From: Anaerolineae bacterium
GTDB taxonomy: Bacteria > Chloroflexota > Anaerolineae > Aggregatilineales > UBA3940
Reading direction: 5' to 3'
DNA length: 13,390 nucleotides
Assembly: GCA_016926985.1 (NCBI GenBank)
Contig: JAFGNO010000061.1
Location: forward strand, 1 to 13,390
This document shows, piece after piece, positions 1 to 6,632 of the stretch. Position 1 is the stretch's first letter. Each line of letters begins with the position of its first letter. The notes under the pieces are model-generated. The model saw only the letters and a program-made list of their open reading frames with translations. It had not been told where the DNA came from and made no database searches. The position numbers were made by a program, and so were the translations under genes.

Positions 1-1
1 C

Positions 2-208
2 AACCAGTATCTCAGCAAAGGTCAGCAGGTCTATGTTGAAGGACGCTTGCAGACGCGCGGTTGGGAGGACGAAGAAGGTAAAAAACATTACCGCACTGAG
101 CTTGTTGCCAATGAAATGATTGTGCTGGGGGATCGCCGCTCGCAGCCCCTGATGTCCTCGAACGATGAGCCGGATCCCTCTGAAGATGACGAAGATGTGG
201 CATTTTAA
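2..208 (+). CDS. ssb: Single-stranded DNA-binding protein, C-terminal part (5' truncated by window edge)
   Basis: The reading frame is open from base 2 to a TAA at 206-208 and gives the last 68 residues of the protein. The visible part begins NQYLSKGQQVYVEGRLQTR, followed by a tract containing KKHYRTELVANEM; this is the characteristic last part of the bacterial SSB OB-fold. After it comes a short linker and an acidic tail ending SEDDEDVAF. In the family this tail (DDDIPF in E. coli) recruits replication and repair partners, and the terminal Phe is the key contact. The protein coats single-stranded DNA in replication, recombination and repair. It lies 23 bp upstream of rpsR, as in the common rpsF-ssb-rpsR operon, so the two genes are probably co-transcribed. 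The promoter and N-terminus lie outside the window. The tail is short and the linker is not Gly/Gln-rich as in proteobacterial SSBs. Confidence 0.9.
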   Translation, partial: NQYLSKGQQVYVEGRLQTRGWEDEEGKKHYRTELVANEMIVLGDRRSQPLMSSNDEPDPSEDDEDVAF

Positions 209-231
209 GTGCCTTGCTAATGGAGGAAATT

Positions 232-582
232 GTGACTGAGAATAATTTAATTGACGATCTCGAAAATGATGATGATCTGGAAGACGACGATCAGGAAGGA
301 TCCCCGGATTCCCGTTCCTCCAGGGGGCGCTCTCGCGGTGCGGCACCCCGTGGACGAAGATACCGCCGGGTAAAAATCTGCAATTTCTGTGTGGACCGGG
401 TCGAATCAATTGATTACAAAGACATTGATACGCTGAACCGCTATGTAAGCAACCGGGGGAAAATCCTTCCCCGCCGTCAGACCGGCGCCTGCGCCAAGCA
501 CCAGCGGGCCGTTGCTAACGCGGTCAAACGGGCAAGGCACGTTGCCTTGCTGCCGTTCTCCGGTAAACACACCTTAGACTAG
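232..582 (+). CDS. rpsR: 30S ribosomal protein S18 with an acidic/RG-rich N-terminal extension
   Basis: S18 binds 16S rRNA with S6 on the platform of the small ribosomal subunit. The conserved core runs from about residue 42 to the end: RRYRRVKICNFCVD, then DYKDIDTLNRYVSNRGKILP, then RRQTGACAKHQRAV, ending near ALLPFSGKHTLD. The CxxC (CNFC) and CxxH (CAKH) pairs mark the C+ form, which can hold zinc. I chose the GTG at 232 because a GGAGG Shine-Dalgarno sits at 222-226, five bases upstream. The in-frame ATG at 220 overlaps that site and the TTG at 214 lacks one. This gives 116 residues. S18 is usually about 75-90 residues, and the excess is an N-terminal stretch rich in Asp/Glu followed by Arg/Gly/Ser. 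The gene follows ssb closely, the usual context. A hairpin follows the stop codon. Confidence 0.96.
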   Translation: MTENNLIDDLENDDDLEDDDQEGSPDSRSSRGRSRGAAPRGRRYRRVKICNFCVDRVESIDYKDIDTLNRYVSNRGKILPRRQTGACAKHQRAVANAVKRARHVALLPFSGKHTLD

Positions 583-600
583 CCGATTCCTGATTGGTCG

Positions 601-646
601 ACAGGGCGTAGACACGAGTCTATGCCCTGTATTTATTCCCTTTTAT
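601..646 (+). terminator. Hairpin after rpsR: leaky terminator or attenuator
   Basis: The arms at 601-613 (ACAGGGCGTAGAC) and 618-630 (GTCTATGCCCTGT) pair over 13 bp with one G-U wobble around the loop ACGA. The run that follows (ATTTATTCCCTTTTAT) is T-rich but interrupted, so termination is probably partial. Only 34 bases separate the hairpin from the ATG of the next gene and no promoter is obvious there. It may therefore lower read-through into the isomerase gene rather than end the operon, or act as an mRNA processing or stability element. Confidence 0.6.
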
Positions 647-664
647 AAGGAGTAATCCCAGCTC

Positions 665-1960
665 ATGAGCAAGCGCAAAAAACAACCAAAAGGGCTTACC
701 CGCAAACAGATTTCTCGCGCCCGCCGGGAGGCGCGAATTCAGCGCACGGTGTTGATTGGCACCGGTGTTGTTCTGGTTGTCGTCATAGGGCTGATTGGGT
801 TTGCAATACTGAATGACCTCGTGATCAAACCCGGACAGGCTATTGCCTGGGTAGGCGACGAAAAAATCACCCTCACCGAATTTCAGGACTACATGAAGTT
901 TGAATATACCCGGATTACAGGTGGTACTCCCCCTGAAGAACTGGGATTGGACGACGCCTCCGTCTCGCAGTTTGCCCAGTCAACACTGGATGTGATGATT
1001 TCAAACGAGATTATCCAGCTTAAGGCTGCTGAACTGGGGGTGGAAGTAAGCGATGACGAGGTGCAGGAAGAGATCGAACTGGCTTTTGGGTATGATTCGG
1101 GCGACACCGAACCGACGCCAACTGGGCTGCCCGCAACCGCAGAGCCATCACTCACCCCCACCTTTGTTTATACCCGGACGCCTATCCCAACCCCTACGCT
1201 CGAGCCAGGCATAACGCCAACGCCATCTCTCACGCCTACCCCAACCCCATCTGAGGAACCTACTCCTACGCCAACCCTGGCGCCAACAGCAACCCCGGAA
1301 CCCCTGACGCAGGCACAATACGAAACCAATTTTGACGAGTACGTGAAATCGGTGGCCGACGTTACCGGCCTCTCCACTGCCAGGGTTGAAAGGCTGATCT
1401 ACGAGCAGGTCCGGATGTCGATGCTTACCCAGCGCCTTGCCGATTATCTGAATTTTGTGGTTGATGAAACCGAAGCGCTGGTTCACGCCGCCCATATCCT
1501 GATTCGCATCGAGGAAATTGACACCACCGATCTCGATGAAGAGGCTGTCGCCCTTGCAGAGCAAGAAGCGCAGGAGGCTGCACTGGCTGCCATACTGGCA
1601 GTTCAGGCGCGTCTCGAGGCGGGTGAGGAGTTCGAGCTGCTGGCTGCCGAGCTGTCTGAGGACACCTCCAACGCGTATAAGGGGGGGGATCTGGGCTGGT
1701 TTGGAACGGGCCGGATGGTTGCGGAGTTTGAGGAGGCGGCTTTCAGCCTTTTGCCCGGCGAGATCAGCAATCCCGTGCTCACGGATTTCGGGTATCACCT
1801 GATCAAGCTCTATGAACGTAATGACGCGGCTCCCTTGTCTGAAGCAGAGATCGAATCCCTGCGGGATGCGGCTTTTCAGGAACAGATAACCATCTGGCGT
1901 GCGGAGCTGGGAGTGGAAGTCAGTTCCATCTGGCTGAATAACATACCTGATTTACCTTGA
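665..1960 (+). CDS. Membrane-anchored parvulin-type peptidyl-prolyl cis-trans isomerase (SurA/PrsA-like)
   Basis: This 431-residue protein is expected to help fold exported proteins. Residues 1-27 are strongly basic and residues 28-50 are a hydrophobic segment, predicting an uncleaved N-terminal anchor with the rest outside. Residues 57-145 resemble the helical SurA N-terminal (chaperone) domain, starting AIAWVGDEKITLTEFQDY. Residues 147-213 are a Pro/Thr-rich linker with repeated PTPT units. Helical sequence resumes at 214-268. The parvulin domain is at about 270-388: it opens VHAAHILIRI, carries GGDLGWFGTGRMVAEFEEAA and closes with NPVLTDFGYHLIKLYERN. A GGAG at 649-652 lies 12 bases from the ATG, which is long, so the start is likely but not certain. 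The linker interrupts the helical chaperone part instead of joining two finished domains. An intrinsic terminator follows directly. I am confident of the family but cannot name a specific member. Confidence 0.92.
   Translation: MSKRKKQPKGLTRKQISRARREARIQRTVLIGTGVVLVVVIGLIGFAILNDLVIKPGQAIAWVGDEKITLTEFQDYMKFEYTRITGGTPPEELGLDDASVSQFAQSTLDVMISNEIIQLKAAELGVEVSDDEVQEEIELAFGYDSGDTEPTPTGLPATAEPSLTPTFVYTRTPIPTPTLEPGITPTPSLTPTPTPSEEPTPTPTLAPTATPEPLTQAQYETNFDEYVKSVADVTGLSTARVERLIYEQVRMSMLTQRLADYLNFVVDETEALVHAAHILIRIEEIDTTDLDEEAVALAEQEAQEAALAAILAVQARLEAGEEFELLAAELSEDTSNAYKGGDLGWFGTGRMVAEFEEAAFSLLPGEISNPVLTDFGYHLIKLYERNDAAPLSEAEIESLRDAAFQEQITIWRAELGVEVSSIWLNNIPDLP
1103..1303 (+). repeat. Low-complexity Pro/Thr linker-coding tract inside the isomerase gene
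   Basis: About 200 bases encode residues 147-213 with recurring PTPT, TPTP and PTPTL units, using many ACx and CCx codons (for example CCAACCCC and CCTACTCCTACG). The tract causes artefactual Gly/Val-rich and Arg/Trp-rich open frames on the opposite strand. Such linkers are typical of extracytoplasmic proteins of Chloroflexota and are often possible O-glycosylation substrates. The length is likely to vary among relatives. Confidence 0.75.
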
Positions 1961-1981
1961 TAACTTTGAGAGAAACTAACG

Positions 1982-2008
1982 AAAACGGGGGATAAACCCC
2001 CGTTTTTT
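1982..2008 (+). terminator. Strong rho-independent terminator
   Basis: The perfect 10-bp stem AAAACGGGGG / CCCCCGTTTT encloses the loop ATAAA and runs into TTTTTT (2003-2008). It begins 21 bases after the isomerase stop codon and should end the ssb-rpsR-isomerase transcript. Confidence 0.93.
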
Positions 2009-2269
2009 ACTATTTGCGCAGCCGCGCCGGGATGTGACGGGCCATGATGAGAGTCCTGAGTTATGGTGCCCGCCGATAGTCTGCGCCGTCCAAGCTCACC
2101 CTGGCACTCATTTATTCTGATATCACCGCCGATCGCATGGCCTGGGAATAACCCGTCCGGGGTATATAGAGAAAAGCGGGTAAAAGAAAGACACTGGCAC
2201 TGAACTGAAGGTAATGCTACGATTGTAATAGCTTATTAATTCAGTAAAGTTGACCCATGGTTTCTAGGT
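2009..2269. other. Intergenic region, no gene recognised
   Basis: I find no plausible coding frame or RNA gene in this stretch. There is an imperfect hairpin at 2038-2072 (CGGGC...GCCCG plus CAT...ATG with a bulge). The last 60 bases, before the acyltransferase-like gene, are AT-rich, with TATTAAT near 2234-2240 and TTGACC at 2250-2255. No pair of boxes with standard spacing stands out, so the promoter of the next gene is probably here but I cannot place it. Confidence 0.4.
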
Positions 2270-4708
2270 ATGGCCTCTGAGTCGGAACCACTCGAATCCT
2301 ACTACGCTTCCAACACCTACCGGGGGCTGATTCGCAGTGGGTTAACCCTGCTTGGTGCCCGGCGCGTTAAATCCCGGAAAGCGCCAAAGCAGAGAGAGTT
2401 TCACTTGAGCGATCTGGCGGATCGCGCCCTGTTTCTCCTTCTGATCGGCACCACTGCACTTATTCTCGAACTATTCCAGCGTCTGCGTACGCGCCTGACT
2501 GGAAAGGCACGCCGCCATCCTGCGGGTGCCTGGCAGTGGTATCTTCAAACCGGGCTTCGAGAAGACCTGGGGCACTTTACTAACGAGACCACCGGCTATC
2601 AAGAAAGCCATCCCGAACAGGCTACGCCGCTGGATGACCTGACCGCGTGGGTGATGGCTGTCATCCAGTTTTTGTGGAACTATGAAGATTTGATGGGAAC
2701 TGTTTGGGATGAGTGGACGCTGCTGCGATTGATCAACGACGCAATTGCCGGCACCGATCAGGAATATGAGCCAGAATTCTACCGCCTCCAGCGCAAGTGG
2801 GAGGTAGCCCGGCCTTATGACGCTCCCCTCAATGGTACCTATGCCGATGTCCGCCGCGCCATCTTTGAGGATTTTGTTCTTCCCCTTCTCGAAGGGCTCC
2901 CTCCGGAAACCAGCGCCTGGGTGCGACGCCAGCACCAGAATCTGGCTGTTTCGAAACGCGAAGCCTACCAGAAGCAAATGTCACTTCTGGCAACAACGGA
3001 ATCGTTGCGTTTCAGGGACATCAAGAAACCGGTACGGCTGTGGGATGCCTGCATCGGCCTTGTCATTGGCGGACGTTATTATCTTGTCCACGTTGTCGAT
3101 CACGACGAAAACAACCATCCCGTGGTCTATGACTACTCCGGGCAGCAATGGCCACTCCAATTTGATGAAGATGGTAGCCCTCTCTCCCCAGATGGGGAAA
3201 AACTGATCCTGAAAGACAGCCAGTTTTATCGCTCTCGGGATGCAGGGCTGGTTGGTTACCTTGATATGGCCCCGGCTTCGCGGATTAAATGGCAGCTCAG
3301 GTCAATCCTGGAGCAGTCGACCACTGCGGCCGGCGGGGAGGATCATGAAGCGGTTGATGTCTTGCTTGCCGAAACCCCCCGTGTAGTACAGCGCAGACTC
3401 AGAAGAATGCTCCCCAAAATGACGCAGTGTTCGCTGGAACAGCTGGCCCGCGCGCCTGTTATTATTAACTGGGATGAACGCTCTCGTGACAGTTCGCTGG
3501 CAGAACTCCGGCGGGCACAGCGTGGTGTAGGGGATCATGCCCTGACCCTGATCCGAACGGAGAGCAGCTTCATCTTCGATCAGTCTCATGCTTTTTTTGA
3601 CGGCGCTTGGTCCCTGGCCATGGCAGAGGTACTGACCAATGCGGCAGTTATGTGGTGCCAGCGATCAATCACGCTTGCGCCTCTTGAGGCCCCCCCGTTG
3701 ATCGGCCTTGAGCTTCCCTCAAATGGCAAATTCGTGGGAATCGCCCGGAAACTTCGGCAGCCTCCTGAGATTTCCGCGGAAACAATTATCTGGGATATTT
3801 CAAATATATTTGCACTGCGCAAGCGTCTGCTGCAAACAGGCACCCGCCTGACTGTAAACGACCTGCTAGTCATCACCCGGATTTTCCACGCGGTGCATTA
3901 TAAGCCCTCGGCATCTGTTCAGAAAGCCATCGACGAATTCGGGGCCAAGGCCCATCCGGGCATCCACAGGAAAGCTGTAAAGGCGATCTTACACTCCTTG
4001 CAGCGGGGGCGGGTTACCAACCCTGCCCTTTTAATCCCGGTGGACGCTTCGCCGACAGAGCCTGGAGAACGCCTGTTTCCTATCACTTTCCGCAACCTCG
4101 CCGACAATCTGGTCTGGATATGGGACGATACCTGGGATGCCTATCAGGACTATCGCAAACACGATCCACCCAATACCCCGGAAGGTCTTGATGCTTTTCA
4201 GTTGTTTGCGCTCAAGCGGACATTGCTGGTAGGCAACCTGCGCGCCTTCAGCTATATTCTGGATGCAAACAAATCAGTTGCTGTGCGAGGCGATAGCATC
4301 AACGTAGCGATCATGAACCTGCTGGTGGGTCTTCCTCCCTGGCTACAGATGCTGTTGAAGGAAATTCCCGAAAAGTTTCCCGCGCTGAACGAGGTAATCA
4401 GGGGCGACGAGGTTTACTCAAATGTAGGCAGGGTATCCAGGGGATCATCGCTCAAACGGTTTATGACCGCCAAAGATGATGGTAACACCAAGGCGCTGGC
4501 ATGGGGCGTTATGTCAGATGATGATGGGCGGTTGATTGTGACCATGCGGGATTTTCGACCACATGTCCGGCCTTTGATCCTGGCGGGTCGAATCGATCTG
4601 GCCAATCAGATGGCCCAGGATTACGTTGTCACGTATACTGCCGACCTGATTGGCCTCGTTGCGAGGTTAAGCGCCATGCTCCAGGCAGAAGCGCCAACAA
4701 TGCACTGA
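2270..4708 (+). CDS. Large protein of the CoA-dependent acyltransferase superfamily (carnitine acyltransferase / WS-DGAT-like), function unknown
   Basis: This is an 812-residue orphan. The best functional clue is QSHAFFDGAW, where His440-x3-Asp444-Gly445 matches the catalytic HxxxDG of choline/carnitine acyltransferases (compare EHSWGDG in CPT2), wax-ester synthases and NRPS condensation domains. Further supporting pieces are TRLTVNDLLVITRIFHAV (527-541), resembling the TVNDVLL motif of WS/DGAT enzymes, and YSNVG at 716-720, resembling their SNV-type motif. I infer transfer of an acyl group from CoA or a carrier to an unknown acceptor. Residues 53-69 are hydrophobic and could be a membrane segment. 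Residues 85-400 are rich in Trp and aromatics and match nothing I recognise. The start has only a weak ribosome site (TAGG just upstream). The gene follows a strong terminator and therefore has its own promoter. The family is probable; substrate and exact subfamily are unknown. Confidence 0.7.
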   Translation: MASESEPLESYYASNTYRGLIRSGLTLLGARRVKSRKAPKQREFHLSDLADRALFLLLIGTTALILELFQRLRTRLTGKARRHPAGAWQWYLQTGLREDLGHFTNETTGYQESHPEQATPLDDLTAWVMAVIQFLWNYEDLMGTVWDEWTLLRLINDAIAGTDQEYEPEFYRLQRKWEVARPYDAPLNGTYADVRRAIFEDFVLPLLEGLPPETSAWVRRQHQNLAVSKREAYQKQMSLLATTESLRFRDIKKPVRLWDACIGLVIGGRYYLVHVVDHDENNHPVVYDYSGQQWPLQFDEDGSPLSPDGEKLILKDSQFYRSRDAGLVGYLDMAPASRIKWQLRSILEQSTTAAGGEDHEAVDVLLAETPRVVQRRLRRMLPKMTQCSLEQLARAPVIINWDERSRDSSLAELRRAQRGVGDHALTLIRTESSFIFDQSHAFFDGAWSLAMAEVLTNAAVMWCQRSITLAPLEAPPLIGLELPSNGKFVGIARKLRQPPEISAETIIWDISNIFALRKRLLQTGTRLTVNDLLVITRIFHAVHYKPSASVQKAIDEFGAKAHPGIHRKAVKAILHSLQRGRVTNPALLIPVDASPTEPGERLFPITFRNLADNLVWIWDDTWDAYQDYRKHDPPNTPEGLDAFQLFALKRTLLVGNLRAFSYILDANKSVAVRGDSINVAIMNLLVGLPPWLQMLLKEIPEKFPALNEVIRGDEVYSNVGRVSRGSSLKRFMTAKDDGNTKALAWGVMSDDDGRLIVTMRDFRPHVRPLILAGRIDLANQMAQDYVVTYTADLIGLVARLSAMLQAEAPTMH

Positions 4709-4710
4709 GA

Positions 4711-4741
4711 AACAAAAGAACGTCGATGATTCATCGACGTT
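4711..4741 (-). terminator. Terminator of tRNA-Leu (minus strand)
   Basis: The arms AACGTCGATGA (4719-4729) and TCATCGACGTT (4731-4741) are perfect inverted repeats, realistically folding as a 9-bp stem with a 5-base loop. Read on the minus strand, the stem begins 7 bases after the tRNA and is followed by CTTTTGTTT, a U-rich tail. Read on the plus strand it is followed by AATGAAGTG, so it should not terminate the acyltransferase-like transcript efficiently. Confidence 0.65.
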
Positions 4742-4748
4742 AATGAAG

Positions 4749-4830
4749 TGCCCCGGAGAGGACTCGAACCTCCACGCCCATAGGGCATAGGCCCTCAACC
4801 TACTGCGTATGCCAATTCCGCCACCGGGGC
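4749..4830 (-). tRNA. tRNA-Leu (anticodon GAG)
   Basis: The minus strand folds as an 82-base class II tRNA. The acceptor stem is GCCCCGG/CCGGGGC with discriminator A. The D region is GCGGAATTGGCATACGC. The anticodon stem GTAGG/CCTAT holds the loop TTGAGGG, giving anticodon GAG, which reads CUC and CUU. A long variable arm (GCCC-TAT-GGGC), diagnostic of Leu/Ser/Tyr, is followed by the T arm GGAGG-TTCGAGT-CCTCT. The 3' CCA is not encoded and must be added by the CCA-adding enzyme. The gene is transcribed against both flanking protein genes, with a promoter and terminator of its own. Confidence 0.96.
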
Positions 4831-4839
4831 ATGGGCAGC

Positions 4840-4867
4840 ATTATACCATGTGAAAGACGAGTTTCAA
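4840..4867 (-). promoter_or_regulatory. Sigma70-type promoter of tRNA-Leu
   Basis: On the minus strand there is TTGAAA (4862-4867), a 16-base spacer and a perfect TATAAT (4840-4845). Transcription should begin near 4833, a few bases before the mature tRNA 5' end at 4830, so the 5' leader is very short. The -35 box lies just upstream of the ATG at 4877 of the divergently read LON-domain gene. Confidence 0.82.
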
Positions 4868-4876
4868 ACAGGTTTG

Positions 4877-5539
4877 ATGACAGATCTGCGCGAATTGCCA
4901 CTTTTTCCACTGAACACGGTTCTGTTTCCAGGCATGACCCTGCCGTTACACATTTTTGAACCGCGTTACAGGCTGATGATTGGCCGCTGCTTGCAGCTCA
5001 AACGTCCCTTTGGCGTGGTACTCATCAGGGAGGGCCTGGAAGTTGGGGGGGCAGCTCCTTACAGTGTTGGGACTGAGGCGCGGATCACCCGAAGCGAGCA
5101 AATCTCGCCCGATCGCATGCTGATTGAAGTGGTAGGAAATATGCGCTTTCGGATTGCGCATATCAAGCAGGAATCACCCTATCTGATCGGGCTTGTTCAG
5201 GATTATCCCGTGCGTGATACCGAAACCCGGACAACCCGGGCTATCATCAAGCGGATCATTCCCCGTGTGAGAACCTACCTGGACACCCTGGTGCGGGCAA
5301 TGGAAACCGATCTTGAAATCTCTGATATTCCCGAAGAAGGTCGTGCGCTGGCAATCTTCACGGCGGTGATGGTTCCCCTGCCGCTGGAAGACAAGCAGCA
5401 GATCCTGGAAATGCCCGGGGTGCATGAGATGCTGGAATATGAAGATAGCCTGATGCGCCGTGAGTTAATGCTTCTGAATTATATGCGGGTTCGGCAGGCT
5501 CCTGCCGAACCTCCCGGCACGCTGTTTTCGGTCAACTAG
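4877..5539 (+). CDS. Stand-alone LON N-terminal (substrate-binding) domain protein
   Basis: This 220-residue protein matches the N-terminal domain of Lon protease without the AAA+ ATPase or protease domains. The start ELPLFPLNTVLFPGM followed by LPLHIFEPRYRLMI is the family hallmark. The later sequence PFGVVLIREG...GTEARITRSEQ and DRMLIEVVGNMRFRI continues the beta-rich LON fold to about residue 120, and the rest is a helical bundle. Members are cytosolic; their function is poorly defined, with substrate binding in proteolysis inferred from Lon. An in-frame GTG at 4850 would add nine residues. I prefer ATG 4877 because the conserved motif starts six residues later and this keeps the coding region clear of the tRNA promoter. 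Neither start has a good Shine-Dalgarno. The gene ends 68 bp before plsX with no terminator between, so the two may share a transcript. Confidence 0.9.
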   Translation: MTDLRELPLFPLNTVLFPGMTLPLHIFEPRYRLMIGRCLQLKRPFGVVLIREGLEVGGAAPYSVGTEARITRSEQISPDRMLIEVVGNMRFRIAHIKQESPYLIGLVQDYPVRDTETRTTRAIIKRIIPRVRTYLDTLVRAMETDLEISDIPEEGRALAIFTAVMVPLPLEDKQQILEMPGVHEMLEYEDSLMRRELMLLNYMRVRQAPAEPPGTLFSVN

Positions 5540-5607
5540 TCGGCGCCAGGCTGGTCCCAGTTGCCCTGATCTGCGAAACAATGTCGACGCCATAGAGGAG
5601 AGATAAG

Positions 5608-6609
5608 ATGCGAATCGTAGTTGATGCGATGGGAAGTGACAATTACCCGGGCCCTGATGTGGCCGGCGCGGTGATGGCTGCCAGAGAATGGGATATCGGG
5701 ATCGTCCTGGTAGGCGACGAAGCTGCCATTAAACAGGAATTGGAGAAGCACAATACACATGGATTGCGCATTGACGTGGTCCATGCCAGCCAGTCAATCG
5801 GAATGACTGATAAGCCCACCGAAAGCGCCAAAGACAAGCCAGATTCATCAATGCATGTGGGGATGAGGCTGGTTCAGACCGGGGAGGCAGATGCCTTTGC
5901 AACGGCTGGGAATACCGGTGCCGTCTTGGCCATTGCCACTCTGTACACACTAAAACGGATTCGCGGTGTGAAGCGCCCGGCCCTCACTGCCATTGTCCCC
6001 CATCTGGCAGGGAGTGTTGTTGCTGCCGATATTGGAGCAAATGCTGACTGCAAGCCTGAATTTCTCGCCCAGTTCGCTATTATGGCCCACCTGTATGTCC
6101 GGCGTGTTATGGGGATCGAGTTGCCGCGCGTAGCGCTGCTGAGCAATGGAGAGGAGGAAGGGAAGGGGAACCAGCTTATCAAAGACACAATACCATTGAT
6201 GGGGAAACTGACGGGTATTAACTACATCGGAAACGTCGAACCAAAAGAAGCGCTTCGTGGGGAGACAGACATCGTTATCCACGACGGCTTCACAGGCAAT
6301 ATCTTCATCAAATCCGTTGAGGCCGCCGCCAGCCTGGTGAGTGGCTTGCTGAAAGAAGAGATCACCAGCGGCATTGTCAGCAGCATTGGGGGGCTGCTGA
6401 CTAAACCGGCTTTTAGCCGGGCCTCTAAGCGGGTCGACCCGTTTGAAATTGGCGGCGCACCCCTGCTAGGCGTCGATGGTGTTGTGATCATTGGGCATGG
6501 TCGCTCCAATGATGTCGCGATCAAAAATGCCGTTCGCCAGGCAAAGCTGGCAGTTGAAGGGGAAATCATAGCCGCGATCCGGGATGGGATCGCAGAAGCA
6601 CGATCATGA
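5608..6609 (+). CDS. plsX: Phosphate acyltransferase PlsX
   Basis: PlsX converts acyl-ACP plus phosphate to acyl-phosphate, the donor used by PlsY in the first step of phospholipid synthesis. It is a peripheral membrane enzyme. The 333-residue length is typical. Recognisable motifs are MRIVVDAMGSDNYPGPDV at the start, KDKPDSSMHVGM, the GNTGA segment (AFATAGNTGAVLAIAT), ADIGANADCKPEFLAQFA, YIGNVEPKEAL, DIVIHDGFTGNIFIKSVEA, and VDGVVIIGHGRSND near the C-terminus. The start is supported by an AGAGGAG Shine-Dalgarno at 5594-5600, seven bases before the ATG. In many bacteria plsX sits next to rpmF or fabD/fabH; here it follows a LON-domain gene and meets a convergent gene 23 bp after its stop. Confidence 0.97.
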   Translation: MRIVVDAMGSDNYPGPDVAGAVMAAREWDIGIVLVGDEAAIKQELEKHNTHGLRIDVVHASQSIGMTDKPTESAKDKPDSSMHVGMRLVQTGEADAFATAGNTGAVLAIATLYTLKRIRGVKRPALTAIVPHLAGSVVAADIGANADCKPEFLAQFAIMAHLYVRRVMGIELPRVALLSNGEEEGKGNQLIKDTIPLMGKLTGINYIGNVEPKEALRGETDIVIHDGFTGNIFIKSVEAAASLVSGLLKEEITSGIVSSIGGLLTKPAFSRASKRVDPFEIGGAPLLGVDGVVIIGHGRSNDVAIKNAVRQAKLAVEGEIIAAIRDGIAEARS

Positions 6610-6632
6610 ATTGACGGGGCTGGCCCAATCAC

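Noticed and set aside
1681..1688. Run of eight G in the parvulin active-region codons, a possible slippage or frameshift site
   Set aside because: The frame is intact through the run (YKGGDLGWF is the expected motif), so there is no evidence of programmed or erroneous frameshifting.
1148..1798. A 216-codon open frame on the minus strand opposite the isomerase gene
   Set aside because: It is a shadow produced by the Pro/Thr-coding tract and high GC; it has Arg/Trp-rich low-complexity sequence and no ribosome site, and the plus-strand gene has clear domains.
2038..2072. Imperfect hairpin in the gap before the acyltransferase-like gene as a regulatory RNA
   Set aside because: It has a 5-bp stem with a bulge and a large loop, and resembles no riboswitch or T-box that I can recognise.
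6610..6632. GGGGCTGGCCC between plsX and the convergent gene as a shared terminator
   Set aside because: The stem would be only about 4 bp with a 2-base loop and there is no T-run; it is too weak to call.
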